A DNA stretch of 64,000 nucleotides. Source: Neobacillus bataviensis. GTDB taxonomy: Bacteria > Bacillota > Bacilli > Bacillales_B > DSM-18226. The notes beneath the pieces were generated by a model, which had not been told where the DNA came from, ran no database searches, and saw only the letters and a program-made list of their open reading frames with translations. Shown piece by piece: positions 24,341 to 32,845 of this stretch. The translations under genes were made by a program, and so were the position numbers. The DNA lies in assembly GCF_019969725.1 (NCBI RefSeq), contig NZ_JAHXYW010000010.1, positions 124,001 through 188,000 of the forward strand. The letters run 5' to 3'. Every line of letters begins with the position of its first letter. Positions within the stretch are counted from its first letter, which is position 1.

Positions 24341-24934
24341 TCATTCCTTTAATATTTTCATTAAATTATCAACCTGATGAATTAAGTTAACCCCATCTAG
24401 TCCGTGAGGCAGCAGCATCAAACCGGAAATGACGGAGAAATAGAGCATCAAAAGCTCATCAGGGTCGCCTTTACTAAATTCCCCTTTCTCTTGCCCCTCT
24501 TTAAAGATGGGGGTCATTTGTTCAATAAGAGAACTGGTTGGATATTGCTGGACAATATCTTTTGCCTTGTCAGGTACTTCATCGGATGTTTGTACCTGCT
24601 GTATGAGCATAAAGGAATGTCGATTGCTTTCATCCAGCATATTTATGGTAAATTCTTTGATTTTTTCTAAAGGAGATCCTTGCATGAGCCCGAATGCTGC
24701 AAATGCCTTAGCCGTTTCTTCCATCGCATCCTGAACAAGTGCAATAAAAAGCTCATCCTTGGAACGGTAATATCGATAGGATAGACCTTGGCTAATGCCC
24801 GCTTCCTGAGCAATCATGCTCATTTTCGTTCCAATCAGTCCCCGGCGGGCAAATACTTTTAGAGCAGCTTTCTTTATTTGTTCTTTCCGTTCATCACGGA
24901 GCTGGTCCAGTTGGTGATCATTTAATGGTGTCAC
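24341..24934 (-). CDS. TetR family transcriptional regulator
   Basis: A 197-residue TetR-type repressor. The N-terminal helix-turn-helix spans about residues 20-65, with ALKVFARRGLIGTKMSMIAQ and AGISQGLSYRYYRSKDELF being characteristic. The C-terminal ligand domain is variable. Start is GTG 24934. It is the second gene after an SDR oxidoreductase (51 bp gap), so it probably autoregulates this pair. The ligand is not predictable. Confidence 0.88.
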   Translation of the reverse strand: MTPLNDHQLDQLRDERKEQIKKAALKVFARRGLIGTKMSMIAQEAGISQGLSYRYYRSKDELFIALVQDAMEETAKAFAAFGLMQGSPLEKIKEFTINMLDESNRHSFMLIQQVQTSDEVPDKAKDIVQQYPTSSLIEQMTPIFKEGQEKGEFSKGDPDELLMLYFSVISGLMLLPHGLDGVNLIHQVDNLMKILKE

Positions 24935-24985
24935 CCTTATTCATCCTCTTCCATAAGGTTTTTTTATATTAATAAATTATAAAAA

Positions 24986-25885
24986 TTATTTCAATGATAC
25001 CCCAACTTGTTCCTCACTAATTTCCCAAAGCCTTTTGGCCAATTCTCTGTCAGCGGCCACTTCCGTCGGTTTCTGTAATTGTCTGTCAGCACAGTATTTT
25101 CCGTTTAGCCAGGATACAACCTTCATTTCCGCGAGCCAGATTAATGTATCCGCTCCCTCCTCCGGTTTACGGGAAAAGAGATTCATGACAGCCATTGTCG
25201 CTTTGGCCATCCTTCCATTGTTTTGATTAAAATTCGTGGCAACGAGTCCAGGATCAAAACAATGAACGGTAATATTTGTTCCTTCTAGCCGGTATGCCAA
25301 TTCCGATGTAAATAAAATATTAGCAAGCTTGGTCTGAGCATAGCGAAGTGTTGGACCGCCCATTAACTTTTTAACTCCCGTATAGAGATCTTCACCGTTG
25401 ATATTATCAAAATCAAAACCGTTTTTCACCATCTTATGCCCATGTGAAGCAGTATTGATTACTCGAGCTTCATTATTTTCCTTCAGGCGATCTAAAAGCA
25501 GTAAAGTGAGCAGGAAGGGTGCCAGGTGGTTCAATGCCCATGTCATTTCCACGCCTTCCTCCGTTTTCTGAAAGGTATCGAATAAAGCCCCGGCATTATT
25601 GACTAAAATATCAATCTGTGGGCATCTGTCCAGTATCTGGTCGGCTGCTTGGCGGATGGAACTTTGAGAGGAAAGATCAGCGATAAAGATATCTACCTTA
25701 ATCGGTTTGCTCGTTTGCTTCTTTAATTGTTTAGAAATTTCCTCTGCCCTTAGCTGATTTCTGGCAATGATTCCGATATTTGCTCCACGTGCAGCAATAG
25801 CCTTTGCTGCTGCAAGCCCGATTCCATTTGTTGCTCCTGTAATCAATACATATTTGTCCTGAAGATTCCATTCTCGTTCACTCAT
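24986..25885 (-). CDS. Short-chain dehydrogenase/reductase
   Basis: A 299-residue SDR oxidoreductase resembling the retinol-dehydrogenase/WWOX-like group. The cofactor loop TGATNGIG is near residue 15, NNAG appears in DILVNNAGALFD, the catalytic Ser is in NTASHGH and the Tyr-x-x-x-Lys in LRYAQTKLAN. ATG 25885 is chosen over 25924 because AAAGGAGG lies 10 nt upstream. The substrate is unknown. Followed by tetR on the same strand. Confidence 0.88.
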   Translation of the reverse strand: MSEREWNLQDKYVLITGATNGIGLAAAKAIAARGANIGIIARNQLRAEEISKQLKKQTSKPIKVDIFIADLSSQSSIRQAADQILDRCPQIDILVNNAGALFDTFQKTEEGVEMTWALNHLAPFLLTLLLLDRLKENNEARVINTASHGHKMVKNGFDFDNINGEDLYTGVKKLMGGPTLRYAQTKLANILFTSELAYRLEGTNITVHCFDPGLVATNFNQNNGRMAKATMAVMNLFSRKPEEGADTLIWLAEMKVVSWLNGKYCADRQLQKPTEVAADRELAKRLWEISEEQVGVSLK

Positions 25886-26037
25886 AACGATTAAGCCTCC
25901 TTTTTGAATGAATATTTCATTCATTTATAAATAGTGTATGTTAGTATTTGGAAATTGTAATAAAAATTTACAATTTATGGTTTGGATAATTTAAAAATTA
26001 GTTTGAAATTTTCCAAGGACTTATGAAAGGAGAGAGA

Positions 26038-26211
26038 ATGAACTTTTTATGTCATTCCATGTATGGGAATATTAGCTGTGCAGTGGAGATTCTATTGGGA
26101 GTTTTATGGTTTAATTCCAAAAGTATTGGATTTTTTTTGGAGAACATGCGCGATGTAAAGCTGTATAGATTCTTCCAAATTAATTTTTGTCTGCTGCTCC
26201 AAAAAATTTAA
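26038..26211 (+). CDS. Candidate small ORF of 57 residues
   Basis: ATG 26038 is preceded by a strong AAAGGAG 5-6 nt upstream. The reading frame runs to TAA 26209-26211 and an AT-rich inverted repeat with a T-rich tail follows (26259-26286). The peptide is rich in Phe, Leu and Cys with a possible membrane segment near SCAVEILLGVLWF. No homologue is recognised and the AT-rich context makes chance likely. This is the only possible gene in the 25886-26350 gap. Confidence 0.25.
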   Translation: MNFLCHSMYGNISCAVEILLGVLWFNSKSIGFFLENMRDVKLYRFFQINFCLLLQKI

Positions 26212-26258
26212 TTATCAAGTTATTCTTTAATTAATTCAGAAGTATAATGTATAAACCG

Positions 26259-26286
26259 AATTAATCAATTTTTGTATTGATTAATT
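26259..26286. other. Perfect AT-rich inverted repeat
   Basis: AATTAATCAAT (26259-26269) and ATTGATTAATT (26276-26286) with a 6-nt loop, followed by AGATTTATTTCTTTTT. It could be a weak terminator or an operator for the downstream membrane-protein genes. Confidence 0.5.
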
Positions 26287-26350
26287 AGATTTATTTCTTT
26301 TTGTACGAATTTGGCTGCTTGAAAATTGAAAAATGGAGGGGATTGTAAAG

Positions 26351-26689
26351 ATGCTGTTCTCATCTGTTATTCTTTTTGCCATCGCGGCGCTTGGTGGTCT
26401 GGTGGTTGGGGTTTTAGGGCTTCGTCAGAAAGAGTTGCCCATGAGTCTATCGCTTATCCATGGAGCCGTTGCTGCAATTGGTCTTATCACTTTAATCCTT
26501 GGGGTCGTGCAGGAAAATGCAGGCTCACTTGTTATTACATCCTTAATTCTATTCCTCATCGCCGCGCTTGGCGGATTCGTACTCTTTTCCTACCACTTAC
26601 GCCGAAAGCCTCATCCTAAAGGTCTAATCGTTATTCATGCATTAGCTGCCGTTATCGCATATGTTCTCTTACTTATTGGAGTTTTGTAA
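26351..26689 (+). CDS. Small four-helix membrane protein, unknown function
   Basis: A 112-residue very hydrophobic protein with four predicted helices arranged as two similar pairs: LFAIAALGGLVVGVLGL then IHGAVAAIGLITLILGV, and LFLIAALGGFVLFSYHL then IHALAAVIAYVLLLIGV. The two halves look like an internal duplication. Start 26351 has GGAGG 10 nt upstream; ATG 26333 is possible but would overlap that site. It lies 14 bp before a DUF2231 protein, probably the same operon. No function is recognised. Confidence 0.75.
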   Translation: MLFSSVILFAIAALGGLVVGVLGLRQKELPMSLSLIHGAVAAIGLITLILGVVQENAGSLVITSLILFLIAALGGFVLFSYHLRRKPHPKGLIVIHALAAVIAYVLLLIGVL

Positions 26690-26703
26690 GGGGTGGGCGT
26701 TAC

Positions 26704-27183
26704 ATGAAACAGCGGGCCAAGTTAAGGTTTTTGGGGCATCCGGTACACCCTGTCGTTACGCATTTTCCAATGGCCCTATTACCGGTGTCGTTCCTTGGTG
26801 ATCTGCTTGGAATCTGGACGGATGCTTCGTTCTGGTGGAGTTTTTCATTTTATAACCTTGCCATAGGACTGGTTTTGTCCCTGCCAGCGCTTATTACTGG
26901 AGTGATTGACTTTATGGCCATCCCTCAGGAAGGGAGCGCTGATCGTGTGGCAATGCGCCATATGATCATGATAATTACGGCAATCATTTTGTATACGTGC
27001 AGCTTTTTTATTCGTTTTGGTGTTGATGTACTATCCGGTTGGCGGTTAATGAGTTCCGTTTCTCTCTCCTTGTTAGGGCTTATTTTTCTGCTGATTGGGG
27101 GCTGGTTTGGCGGTCATCTGGTCTACCGTTACGCTGTAGGCAGCGAACCCATCCATGATAAGTCAGAATCGGAGAAATGTTAA
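26704..27183 (+). CDS. DUF2231 family membrane protein
   Basis: A 159-residue protein with four membrane helices and the DUF2231 hallmark near its start, LGHPVHPVVTHFPMALLPV (residues ~10-28). Its conserved His residues could bind a metal or haem. The family is widespread and uncharacterised. It is predicted to be in an operon with the small membrane protein 14 bp upstream. GGGGTGGGCG lies before ATG 26704. Confidence 0.85.
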   Translation: MKQRAKLRFLGHPVHPVVTHFPMALLPVSFLGDLLGIWTDASFWWSFSFYNLAIGLVLSLPALITGVIDFMAIPQEGSADRVAMRHMIMIITAIILYTCSFFIRFGVDVLSGWRLMSSVSLSLLGLIFLLIGGWFGGHLVYRYAVGSEPIHDKSESEKC

Positions 27184-27202
27184 TAAGGAACCATTGGATA
27201 TT

Positions 27203-27232
27203 AAAAGGGAAAGGTTTGAAGCCTTTCCCTTT
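27203..27232. terminator. Bidirectional terminator between the DUF2231 gene and ohr
   Basis: AAAAGGGAAAGG (27203-27214) and CCTTTCCCTTT (27222-27232) form a stem between two convergent genes. Confidence 0.8.
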
Positions 27233-27243
27233 CTACTTTCCTA

Positions 27244-27666
27244 TTATAGTAACCTTGTTGTTAATTGAACCTCGATATTACCACTAGTAGCCTTAGAATA
27301 AGGACAAACACCATGTGCAAGTTTTACTAATTCCTCTGCTTCTTCGAAAGAGACACCAGCTATTGCCACATTTAAGGCAGCTGCTAATTTGTAGCCTCCG
27401 TCCGTGTCTTTTCCTAAAGAAACCTCTGCCGTTACCTTAGATTCAATCCGCTTTCTTGCTTGTCGAGCCACTAAATTTAAGGCGCTATCAAAGCAAGCTG
27501 CATAGCCAGCTGCGAATAATTGTTCAGGATTTGTGGCATTTTCTTTACCTTGTCCGCCAAGGGATTTTGGCATGGACAGTGCTAAATCTAGTGTGCCGTC
27601 ACTGCTAGTCACTTTTCCTAGTCTTCCGCCCTCAGCGGTTGCGCTTGCTGTGTATAATGCTTCCAT
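27244..27666 (-). CDS. ohr: Organic hydroperoxide resistance protein (OsmC/Ohr)
   Basis: A 140-residue Ohr peroxidase. The peroxidatic Cys58 in YAACFDSAL and resolving Cys121 in GVCPYSKAT are both present, as is the N-terminal Ohr signature ALYTASATAEGGRLGKV. The protein reduces organic hydroperoxides in the cytosol at the expense of lipoylated partners. Length is normal. No OhrR-type repressor gene is adjacent, which would fit a general-stress (OhrB-like) role, though this is inference. AGGAGAG ribosome site upstream of ATG 27666. Confidence 0.93.
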   Translation of the reverse strand: MEALYTASATAEGGRLGKVTSSDGTLDLALSMPKSLGGQGKENATNPEQLFAAGYAACFDSALNLVARQARKRIESKVTAEVSLGKDTDGGYKLAAALNVAIAGVSFEEAEELVKLAHGVCPYSKATSGNIEVQLTTRLL

Positions 27667-27796
27667 TTGATAAATCTCTCCTTTTTGATTTTATAAAATT
27701 TGATTGTGTGCAATTTAATATTACAAAATCATATTACTTGGAAACCTTTATAAAGTCAACAATTAAATTGCGTAAAAATGAAAATTTGTAGAGAGT

Positions 27797-28200
27797 TGAC
27801 ATTGCCCGAGGGAGGTCGGAATAGAGGCTGTCGGTCACTGTGGGAGGTTGACAGTGCCCGAGGCGGCTGGGAAAAGAGTAGAGCGGTCACTGTGAAAGGC
27901 TGAAAGTGCCCGAGGTGGCTTGGAAAAGAGTAGAGCAGTTACTGTATAAGGCTGACAGTGCCCGAGGCGGCTGGGAAAAGAGTAGAGCGGTTACTGTGAA
28001 AGGCTGAAAGTGCCCGAGGGGGCCTGGAAAAGAGTAGGGCAGTCACTGTGGAAGGCTGACAGTGCCCGAGGAGGCCTGGAAAAGAGTAGAGCGGTCACTG
28101 TGGGAGGCTGAAGGTGCCCGAGGTGGCATGAAAAAAAGAACAACGGTCATTGTGAAAAGTTGACAGTGCCTGCTGCCGCTCGAAAAAGTTTCCCCCGGTC
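27797..28200 (+). repeat. 52-bp tandem hairpin array B
   Basis: Eight units start at 27797, 27849, 27901, 27953, 28005, 28057, 28109 and 28161, an exact 52-bp period. The consensus runs (T/C)TGACAGTGCCCGAGG, then GGCTGGGAAAAGAGTAGAG, then CGGTCACTGTG. CGGTCACTGT at a unit's end can pair with ACAGTGCCCG of the next unit across a 9-nt loop with one mismatch. The array fills most of the 732-bp gap between the divergent ohr and the secreted-protein gene at 28399. No ORF is supported there. Confidence 0.85.
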
Positions 28201-28398
28201 ACTTTAAGGGGACCTCAAGATTTATTACTTTCCTTCAGAACAAAGTCCTAATTCTATTCAATATTGAGGTATTTTGAATCATGAGCTTTTAGGTGAAAAG
28301 AATCGTTTCTAATGAGAAAAGGAGAAAACGGTCAAAAAATGTTTTAACGAGTCGAATGCTGTCATGTAAGAAATGATTCGTTGAAAGGGGGTGAGAGA

Positions 28399-29259
28399 TT
28401 GCACTTCCGCCATTTTATTATTTCAGGCCTTATGGTTGGAGCAGCCTTGTTTTTACCACACAATGCCTTTGCAGAAAAGAACGAGCTTAGCGGGCAGCAG
28501 AATGCCCAAAATGCGGCTGTACAGGCAGCACAAGCTGATAGCAAAAACCTGCAAGCTGACGTCCAAGCAAAGTCACCGGAAAAAACAGTACCTGCACCTG
28601 CTAATAAAAATCAGGCTACTGTAAAACAACAGGTATCCAACTATGGTACTCAACAAGCTGCATCACAAAAAGCAGCGGTAGCGCCGAAAAGTTTGCCAGT
28701 TCAGGCAAAAGGAAACGGCCAGTCTGTTATAAAAAAGACAGAGAAAAACGTTGAGGCACCAGGGCAACAGAAAAAAGCCATGACAAACGAAAGTAACCAG
28801 GGGTTAGGAAAGGATACGCAGGCATCTGAAAATTTGTCTGTTTCTTCTAACCTTGGTGTAAATAATCCAGGCGAGTCAACGAGCCGATTAGAAGCTCAAA
28901 GGGAAGATTCACATTTATCGCAACCGAATAAGCTAGAACCTAATGAACCACTTGCGGAGAAACCAGCAAGTAAAAGAAAGGTCCCTGCCAAAAATGATGA
29001 AATCCCTAACGCTGATCGGGCGACGAACCCAACTCAACGTTCCAATAGTTCAGGCGGGTCGTCAAATGATCGAGTCAGCCAGGGGCTAAACATGATAAGT
29101 TCGTTGGATAAGTGGTTTGAATGGAATAAATACTATGAAATCAAATTTGTCCAACTGTACCTTTCACGGTCTGCATTATTGACTAATCAATGGGTGAATG
29201 CGCCGCCGGCACCACCGCCACAAGAAGCTCCTTTATTAAAAATGGTTAACCGCCGCTAA
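28399..29259 (+). CDS. Secreted low-complexity Gln/Ala/Lys-rich protein
   Basis: A 286-residue exported protein from TTG 28399, placed 6-7 nt after GGGGGTG; the TTG at 28381 would precede the site. A signal peptide (FIISGLMVGAALFLPHNAFA) is followed by a long unstructured region rich in Gln, Ala, Lys, Asn and Pro. The ~50-residue C-terminal end is more ordered and hydrophobic (WFEWNKYYEIKFVQLYLSR). No domain is recognised. Together with the next gene (39-bp gap) it may form a surface-protein operon. Confidence 0.7.
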   Translation: MHFRHFIISGLMVGAALFLPHNAFAEKNELSGQQNAQNAAVQAAQADSKNLQADVQAKSPEKTVPAPANKNQATVKQQVSNYGTQQAASQKAAVAPKSLPVQAKGNGQSVIKKTEKNVEAPGQQKKAMTNESNQGLGKDTQASENLSVSSNLGVNNPGESTSRLEAQREDSHLSQPNKLEPNEPLAEKPASKRKVPAKNDEIPNADRATNPTQRSNSSGGSSNDRVSQGLNMISSLDKWFEWNKYYEIKFVQLYLSRSALLTNQWVNAPPAPPPQEAPLLKMVNRR

Positions 29260-29298
29260 ATGCCACGGGACATGATAATAAAAGGAGCGAATTTAAAA

Positions 29299-30924
29299 AT
29301 GAAACATTACTTAAACCCTAATTCTGTTGTGAAATCTTTCGTATTGGCTGGAGCAGTATCGTTTGGAGTATTTGCAGGAGGACATTTTACTGAAGCGGCT
29401 GGTCTTGGCAAGGAAAAAGCTGGACAAAACGTTCATGTAAAAACTGAACAAAGTGTAAAAGTTCAGGTCAATGCTAAGCCAGCAGTTCAAGTGAAGCCTG
29501 CAGCACCGGCAGTTAAAGAGCAGCCAAAAGCTGAAAAGGCGAGCAAATCCCAAGCTATCTATCATGCAAGCGAGAATGCAAAATGGCATGCTAATCCAAA
29601 CTCTGCCGTTTTAGGTAAGGTTGGAAAAACTGAAGAGGCAAAAACAGAGGAAGCTCAGGTTCAAGAACCAGCAACAGAAGAGGCTGCAACTGTACCTGTT
29701 GAAGAAACAGTTGAAAATCAAGCGGAAGCTACTGCAACAACAGAAGTTGAAACAGAAGAAGCTGTAAAAACTGACGATGAAGCTGTTAAAGAAGAGGAAA
29801 AGTCTGAAGAAGTAGATTCCGAGACTGCCGTGAAAACGGAAGATAAAGAAGATGCTGATGAAGATCAAGATTCTGATTCTAAGCAAACTGCTATTAAAAC
29901 GGAAGCTGTAGTCAAAACAAAGGATGAAGACGAAGCAGAAGCGGTAACTGAAGAAGATGATGAGAAAGAAGCAAAGGTTAATCCTTCTTTTGCGAACAAA
30001 GCAAAATCTCAAGCGACTCATGCAAGTGCAACTGCTTTAGAACATGCATCAAAGAACTCAGCCGTAGTAATTGCCAATGAAGCTGCAAAAGCAGCAACTG
30101 AAACTGAACAGGCTGGGGAAGAAGCAACAGATGCAGTAACTGATGAAACTGCAACAGAAACAACAGAAGCAGTAACTGATGAAACTGCAACAGATGCAAC
30201 AGAAGCAGTAACTGAAGAAGCTGGAGAAGAAGCGACAGAAGCAGTAACTGAAGAAGCTGGAGAAGAAGCAACAGAAGCAGTAACTGAAGAAGCTGGAGAA
30301 GAAGCAACAGAAGCGGTAACTGAAGAAGATGCTAAGGTTAATCCTTCTTATGCGAACAAAGCAAAGTCTCAAGCGACTCATGCAAGTGCAACTGCTTTAG
30401 AACATGCATCAAAGAACTCAGCTGTAGTAATTGCCAATGAAGCTGCAAAAGCAGCAACTGAAACTGAACAAGCTGGGGAAGAAGCAACAGAAGTAGTCAC
30501 TGATGAAACTGCAGATACAACAGAAGCAGTAACTGAAGAAGCTGGAAAAGAAGCAACAGAAGCAGTAACTGAAGAAGCTGGAGAAGAAGCAACAGAAGCA
30601 GTAACTGAAGAAGCTGGAGAAGAAGCAACAGAAGCGGTAACTGAAGAAACTGCAACAGAAGCAACAGAAGCGGTAACTGAAGAAACTACAACAGAAGCAA
30701 CAGAAGCAGTAACTGAAGAAACTGCAACAGAAGAATTAGTAACTGAAGAAGCTGCAGAAGTAAACAAATCTGCAGCAAACAAAGCAAAAGCTCAAGCTAG
30801 CGTAAATGCAAGCCAAAATGCAGTAGAACATGCAGCTGCAAATTCTGCTGTATTAGCTGGTGTAAAAGTTTCTGAAGAAGCAGTAACAGAAGAAACTACT
30901 GTTGATGCTTCTACACAAGAATAA
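29299..30924 (+). CDS. Secreted acidic repeat protein
   Basis: A 541-residue exported protein, about one quarter Glu. The signal peptide (VVKSFVLAGAVSFGVFAGG) ends near TEAA. Four copies of a helical His/Ala/Ser motif follow: HASENAKWHANPNSAV, two identical HASATALEHASKNSAVV and NASQNAVEHAAANSAV. They are separated by long runs of EAVTEEAGEEAT-type 12-residue repeats. ATG 29299 follows AAAGGAG; an ATG at 29260 has no ribosome site. There is no LPXTG or membrane anchor. Function is unrecognised. A structural surface, spore-coat or matrix role is only a guess. Confidence 0.75.
   Translation: MKHYLNPNSVVKSFVLAGAVSFGVFAGGHFTEAAGLGKEKAGQNVHVKTEQSVKVQVNAKPAVQVKPAAPAVKEQPKAEKASKSQAIYHASENAKWHANPNSAVLGKVGKTEEAKTEEAQVQEPATEEAATVPVEETVENQAEATATTEVETEEAVKTDDEAVKEEEKSEEVDSETAVKTEDKEDADEDQDSDSKQTAIKTEAVVKTKDEDEAEAVTEEDDEKEAKVNPSFANKAKSQATHASATALEHASKNSAVVIANEAAKAATETEQAGEEATDAVTDETATETTEAVTDETATDATEAVTEEAGEEATEAVTEEAGEEATEAVTEEAGEEATEAVTEEDAKVNPSYANKAKSQATHASATALEHASKNSAVVIANEAAKAATETEQAGEEATEVVTDETADTTEAVTEEAGKEATEAVTEEAGEEATEAVTEEAGEEATEAVTEETATEATEAVTEETTTEATEAVTEETATEELVTEEAAEVNKSAANKAKAQASVNASQNAVEHAAANSAVLAGVKVSEEAVTEETTVDASTQE
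29974..30490 (+). repeat. 157-bp direct duplication and 36-bp minisatellite inside the acidic protein gene
   Basis: 29974-30130 and 30334-30490 are nearly identical copies, exactly 360 bp apart (120 codons, in frame). Between and after them the GCAGTAACTGAAGAAGCTGG-type unit of 36 bp (12 codons) repeats many times up to about 30740. Confidence 0.85.
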
Positions 30925-30934
30925 TCTATTATTC

Positions 30935-30971
30935 AAAGAAACCGATGGATCTTTCCTTCGGTTTCTTTTTT
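30935..30971 (+). terminator. Terminator of the acidic repeat protein gene
   Basis: AAAGAAACCGA (30935-30945) and TCGGTTTCTTT (30958-30968) form an 11-bp perfect stem followed by T's. Confidence 0.92.
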
Positions 30972-31029
30972 TATTGCATTTTGTTTATTCTAAAGGTAAT
31001 AATCATAATGAATAAGGAGTTGACCACCG

Positions 31030-31974
31030 ATGGAAAAAGCAACATTTGCAGGCGGCTGCTTTTGGTGCATGGTATCACCATTCGACGAACAGCCTGGGAT
31101 TCAAGAAGTAACCTCCGGCTATATAGGCGGCCATACTGAAAACCCTACTTATGAGGAAGTATGTTCTGATGCAACCGGCCATTATGAAGCAGTTCAGATT
31201 ATCTTTGACCCCGAAATCTTTCCTTATAAAAAATTACTGGAGCTGTTTTGGCAGCAAATTGACCCAACAGATGCAGGCGGTCAGTTTAATGATCGAGGGC
31301 TTTCGTATCGGACGGCAATTTTTTATCATAATGAAGCCCAGCGTGAGATGGCGGAGGCTTCAAAAAGGGAGCTTGCCGAGAGCGGGCGTTTTGAACAGCC
31401 GATTGTAACAGAAATCCTCCCCGCAGGCCCTTTTTATAAGGCGGAGGAAAAGCATCAATATTATTATAAAAAAATGCCATTTCACTATAACCACTATCAG
31501 GAAGGTTCCGGGCGGGCGCGCTTTATTCGAGAAAACTGGAAGAAGCGCAAAAGTGATGAGGAATTACGAAAGGAACTGACGCCGCTTCAGTTTGAAGTTA
31601 CCAGGAATAACAAAACAGAGCCGCCGTTCCAAAATGAATATTGGAATCATACGGTTGAGGGCATTTATGTGGATATTATCTCGGGCGAGCCTCTGTTCAG
31701 TTCAACCGATAAATATGATGCAGGCTGCGGTTGGCCGAGCTTTACGAAGCCGCTTCGCCGGATGGAAATTGAAGAGCGTTTTGATACCTCGCATGGAATG
31801 AGGAGAATCGAGGTCCGAGGCAAAACGGCGGATTCCCATCTCGGTCACGTATTTGACGATGGACCAGGCCCCGACCGTGCACGGTACTGCATTAATTCAG
31901 CGGCCCTCCGGTTTGTGCCAAAGGATAAACTCCTGGAAGAAGGGTATGGAGAGTTTATAAAGCTGTTTGAATAA
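31030..31974 (+). CDS. msrAB: Fused methionine sulfoxide reductase MsrA-MsrB
   Basis: A 314-residue bifunctional repair enzyme. The N-terminal MsrA domain (about 1-155) has catalytic Cys10 in GGCFWC. The C-terminal MsrB domain (about 180-310) has CGWPSF and the catalytic Cys287 in [11 protein letters not shown]. Together they reduce the S and R epimers of methionine sulfoxide, free or in protein. The MsrB part lacks the two CxxC zinc motifs found in many MsrB proteins, which is a known variant. AAGGAG lies ~10 nt before ATG 31030. Monocistronic between two terminators. Confidence 0.95.
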   Translation: MEKATFAGGCFWCMVSPFDEQPGIQEVTSGYIGGHTENPTYEEVCSDATGHYEAVQIIFDPEIFPYKKLLELFWQQIDPTDAGGQFNDRGLSYRTAIFYHNEAQREMAEASKRELAESGRFEQPIVTEILPAGPFYKAEEKHQYYYKKMPFHYNHYQEGSGRARFIRENWKKRKSDEELRKELTPLQFEVTRNNKTEPPFQNEYWNHTVEGIYVDIISGEPLFSSTDKYDAGCGWPSFTKPLRRMEIEERFDTSHGMRRIEVRGKTADSHLGHVFDDGPGPDRARYCINSAALRFVPKDKLLEEGYGEFIKLFE

Positions 31975-32079
31975 TCGACATTCTTTTTCGCTTAAAAATT
32001 TATTTGCCATTTGTAATACTAAATACTCAGCAGCAATAATAAGTTCAAATAAGGGTGATGCCCACCTTTACGCACTTTG

Positions 32080-32111
32080 GGACTGCTCTGATAAATGAGC
32101 GGTCCTTTTTT
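32080..32111 (+). terminator. Terminator after msrAB
   Basis: GGACTGCTC (32080-32088) and GAGCGGTCC (32097-32105), one T-G wobble, then TTTTTT. It ends only a few bases before the ribosome site of the next gene. Confidence 0.8.
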
Positions 32112-32128
32112 CATGAGGAGGAATGGAA

Positions 32129-32647
32129 ATGGACCCGAGATATCCTATTGGGAAATTTCAGTATGATGGAGAGATTACGCCCGCTGTTATGGAGTGCTGG
32201 ATCAATGAGATTGAAGCATTACCTGGATTGTTACGGGATGCGGTAAGTGGCTTAAATGATAGACAACTGGATACACCTTATCGTTCTGGAGGGTGGACAG
32301 TCCGGCAGGTAGTCCATCACCTTGCGGATAGCCATATGAATGCCTATATTCGTTTTAAATTAGCTCTTACAGAGAAAATTCCTGTCATCAAGCCATATGA
32401 TGAAGGCAAATGGGCTGAACTGCCGGATTCCAGCTTGCCGGTTGATATTTCACTTTCGCTGCTTGAAGCTTTGCACAGCCGCTGGGTCCATCTGCTGCGA
32501 AATCTAAGTCCTAATGATTTAGATAAGAAGTTTATCCATCCAGAGTCAGGAGAAGTGACCGTAGGAAAAAATATTGGTATTTATTCCTGGCATGGTCAGC
32601 ATCATCTTGCACATGTCCTAGCTGCAAATGCATGTAATCGCAGCTAG
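32129..32647 (+). CDS. DinB/YfiT family putative metal-dependent hydrolase (bacillithiol transferase-like)
   Basis: A 172-residue four-helix-bundle protein of the DinB/YfiT superfamily, close in length to B. subtilis YfiT (178). The three-His metal site appears as VVHHLADSH (about residue 60) and WHGQHHLAH (about 157). RYPIGKF at the N-terminus is typical of YfiT. Members of this superfamily bind Ni or Zn and include bacillithiol- and mycothiol-dependent transferases. The exact reaction here is unknown. ATG 32129 is preferred over 32123, which would sit only 1 nt from GAGGAGG. Confidence 0.85.
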   Translation: MDPRYPIGKFQYDGEITPAVMECWINEIEALPGLLRDAVSGLNDRQLDTPYRSGGWTVRQVVHHLADSHMNAYIRFKLALTEKIPVIKPYDEGKWAELPDSSLPVDISLSLLEALHSRWVHLLRNLSPNDLDKKFIHPESGEVTVGKNIGIYSWHGQHHLAHVLAANACNRS

Positions 32648-32845
32648 CCCTACATATAAAGAGGGAAAGCCTTCATCTATTATGGGGGTCAATGTCTAAT
32701 TAACATTGATTCCTTTTAGTTTTCATAAATTACCTGCGTAGTAGGAACAGATAATCTGGTATGGTAGTTTTGGAAATCAATCACGAATGGATATATTACC
32801 GGGAATGCAATAATTTTTTTGCATACTATAATAAATGAACAAGGG

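Noticed and set aside
27797..28200. CRISPR array
   Set aside because: Regular repeats are present, but the whole 52-bp unit is repeated with scattered changes. There are no unique spacers between constant repeats and no cas genes nearby.
29978..30307. Leu/Gln-rich minus-strand ORFs opposite the acidic protein gene
   Set aside because: They mirror the GAA/GCA-rich repeat on the coding strand; several overlapping frames stay open for the same reason.
32046..32111. T-box or riboswitch before the YfiT-like gene
   Set aside because: AGGGTGATGCCCACC superficially recalls a T-box, but the conserved AGGGTGGNACCGCG and specifier structure are absent. It is adequately explained as the msrAB terminator.
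32046..32246. ORF starting upstream of the YfiT-like gene in another frame
   Set aside because: It crosses the msrAB terminator and overlaps the well-supported DinB/YfiT frame.
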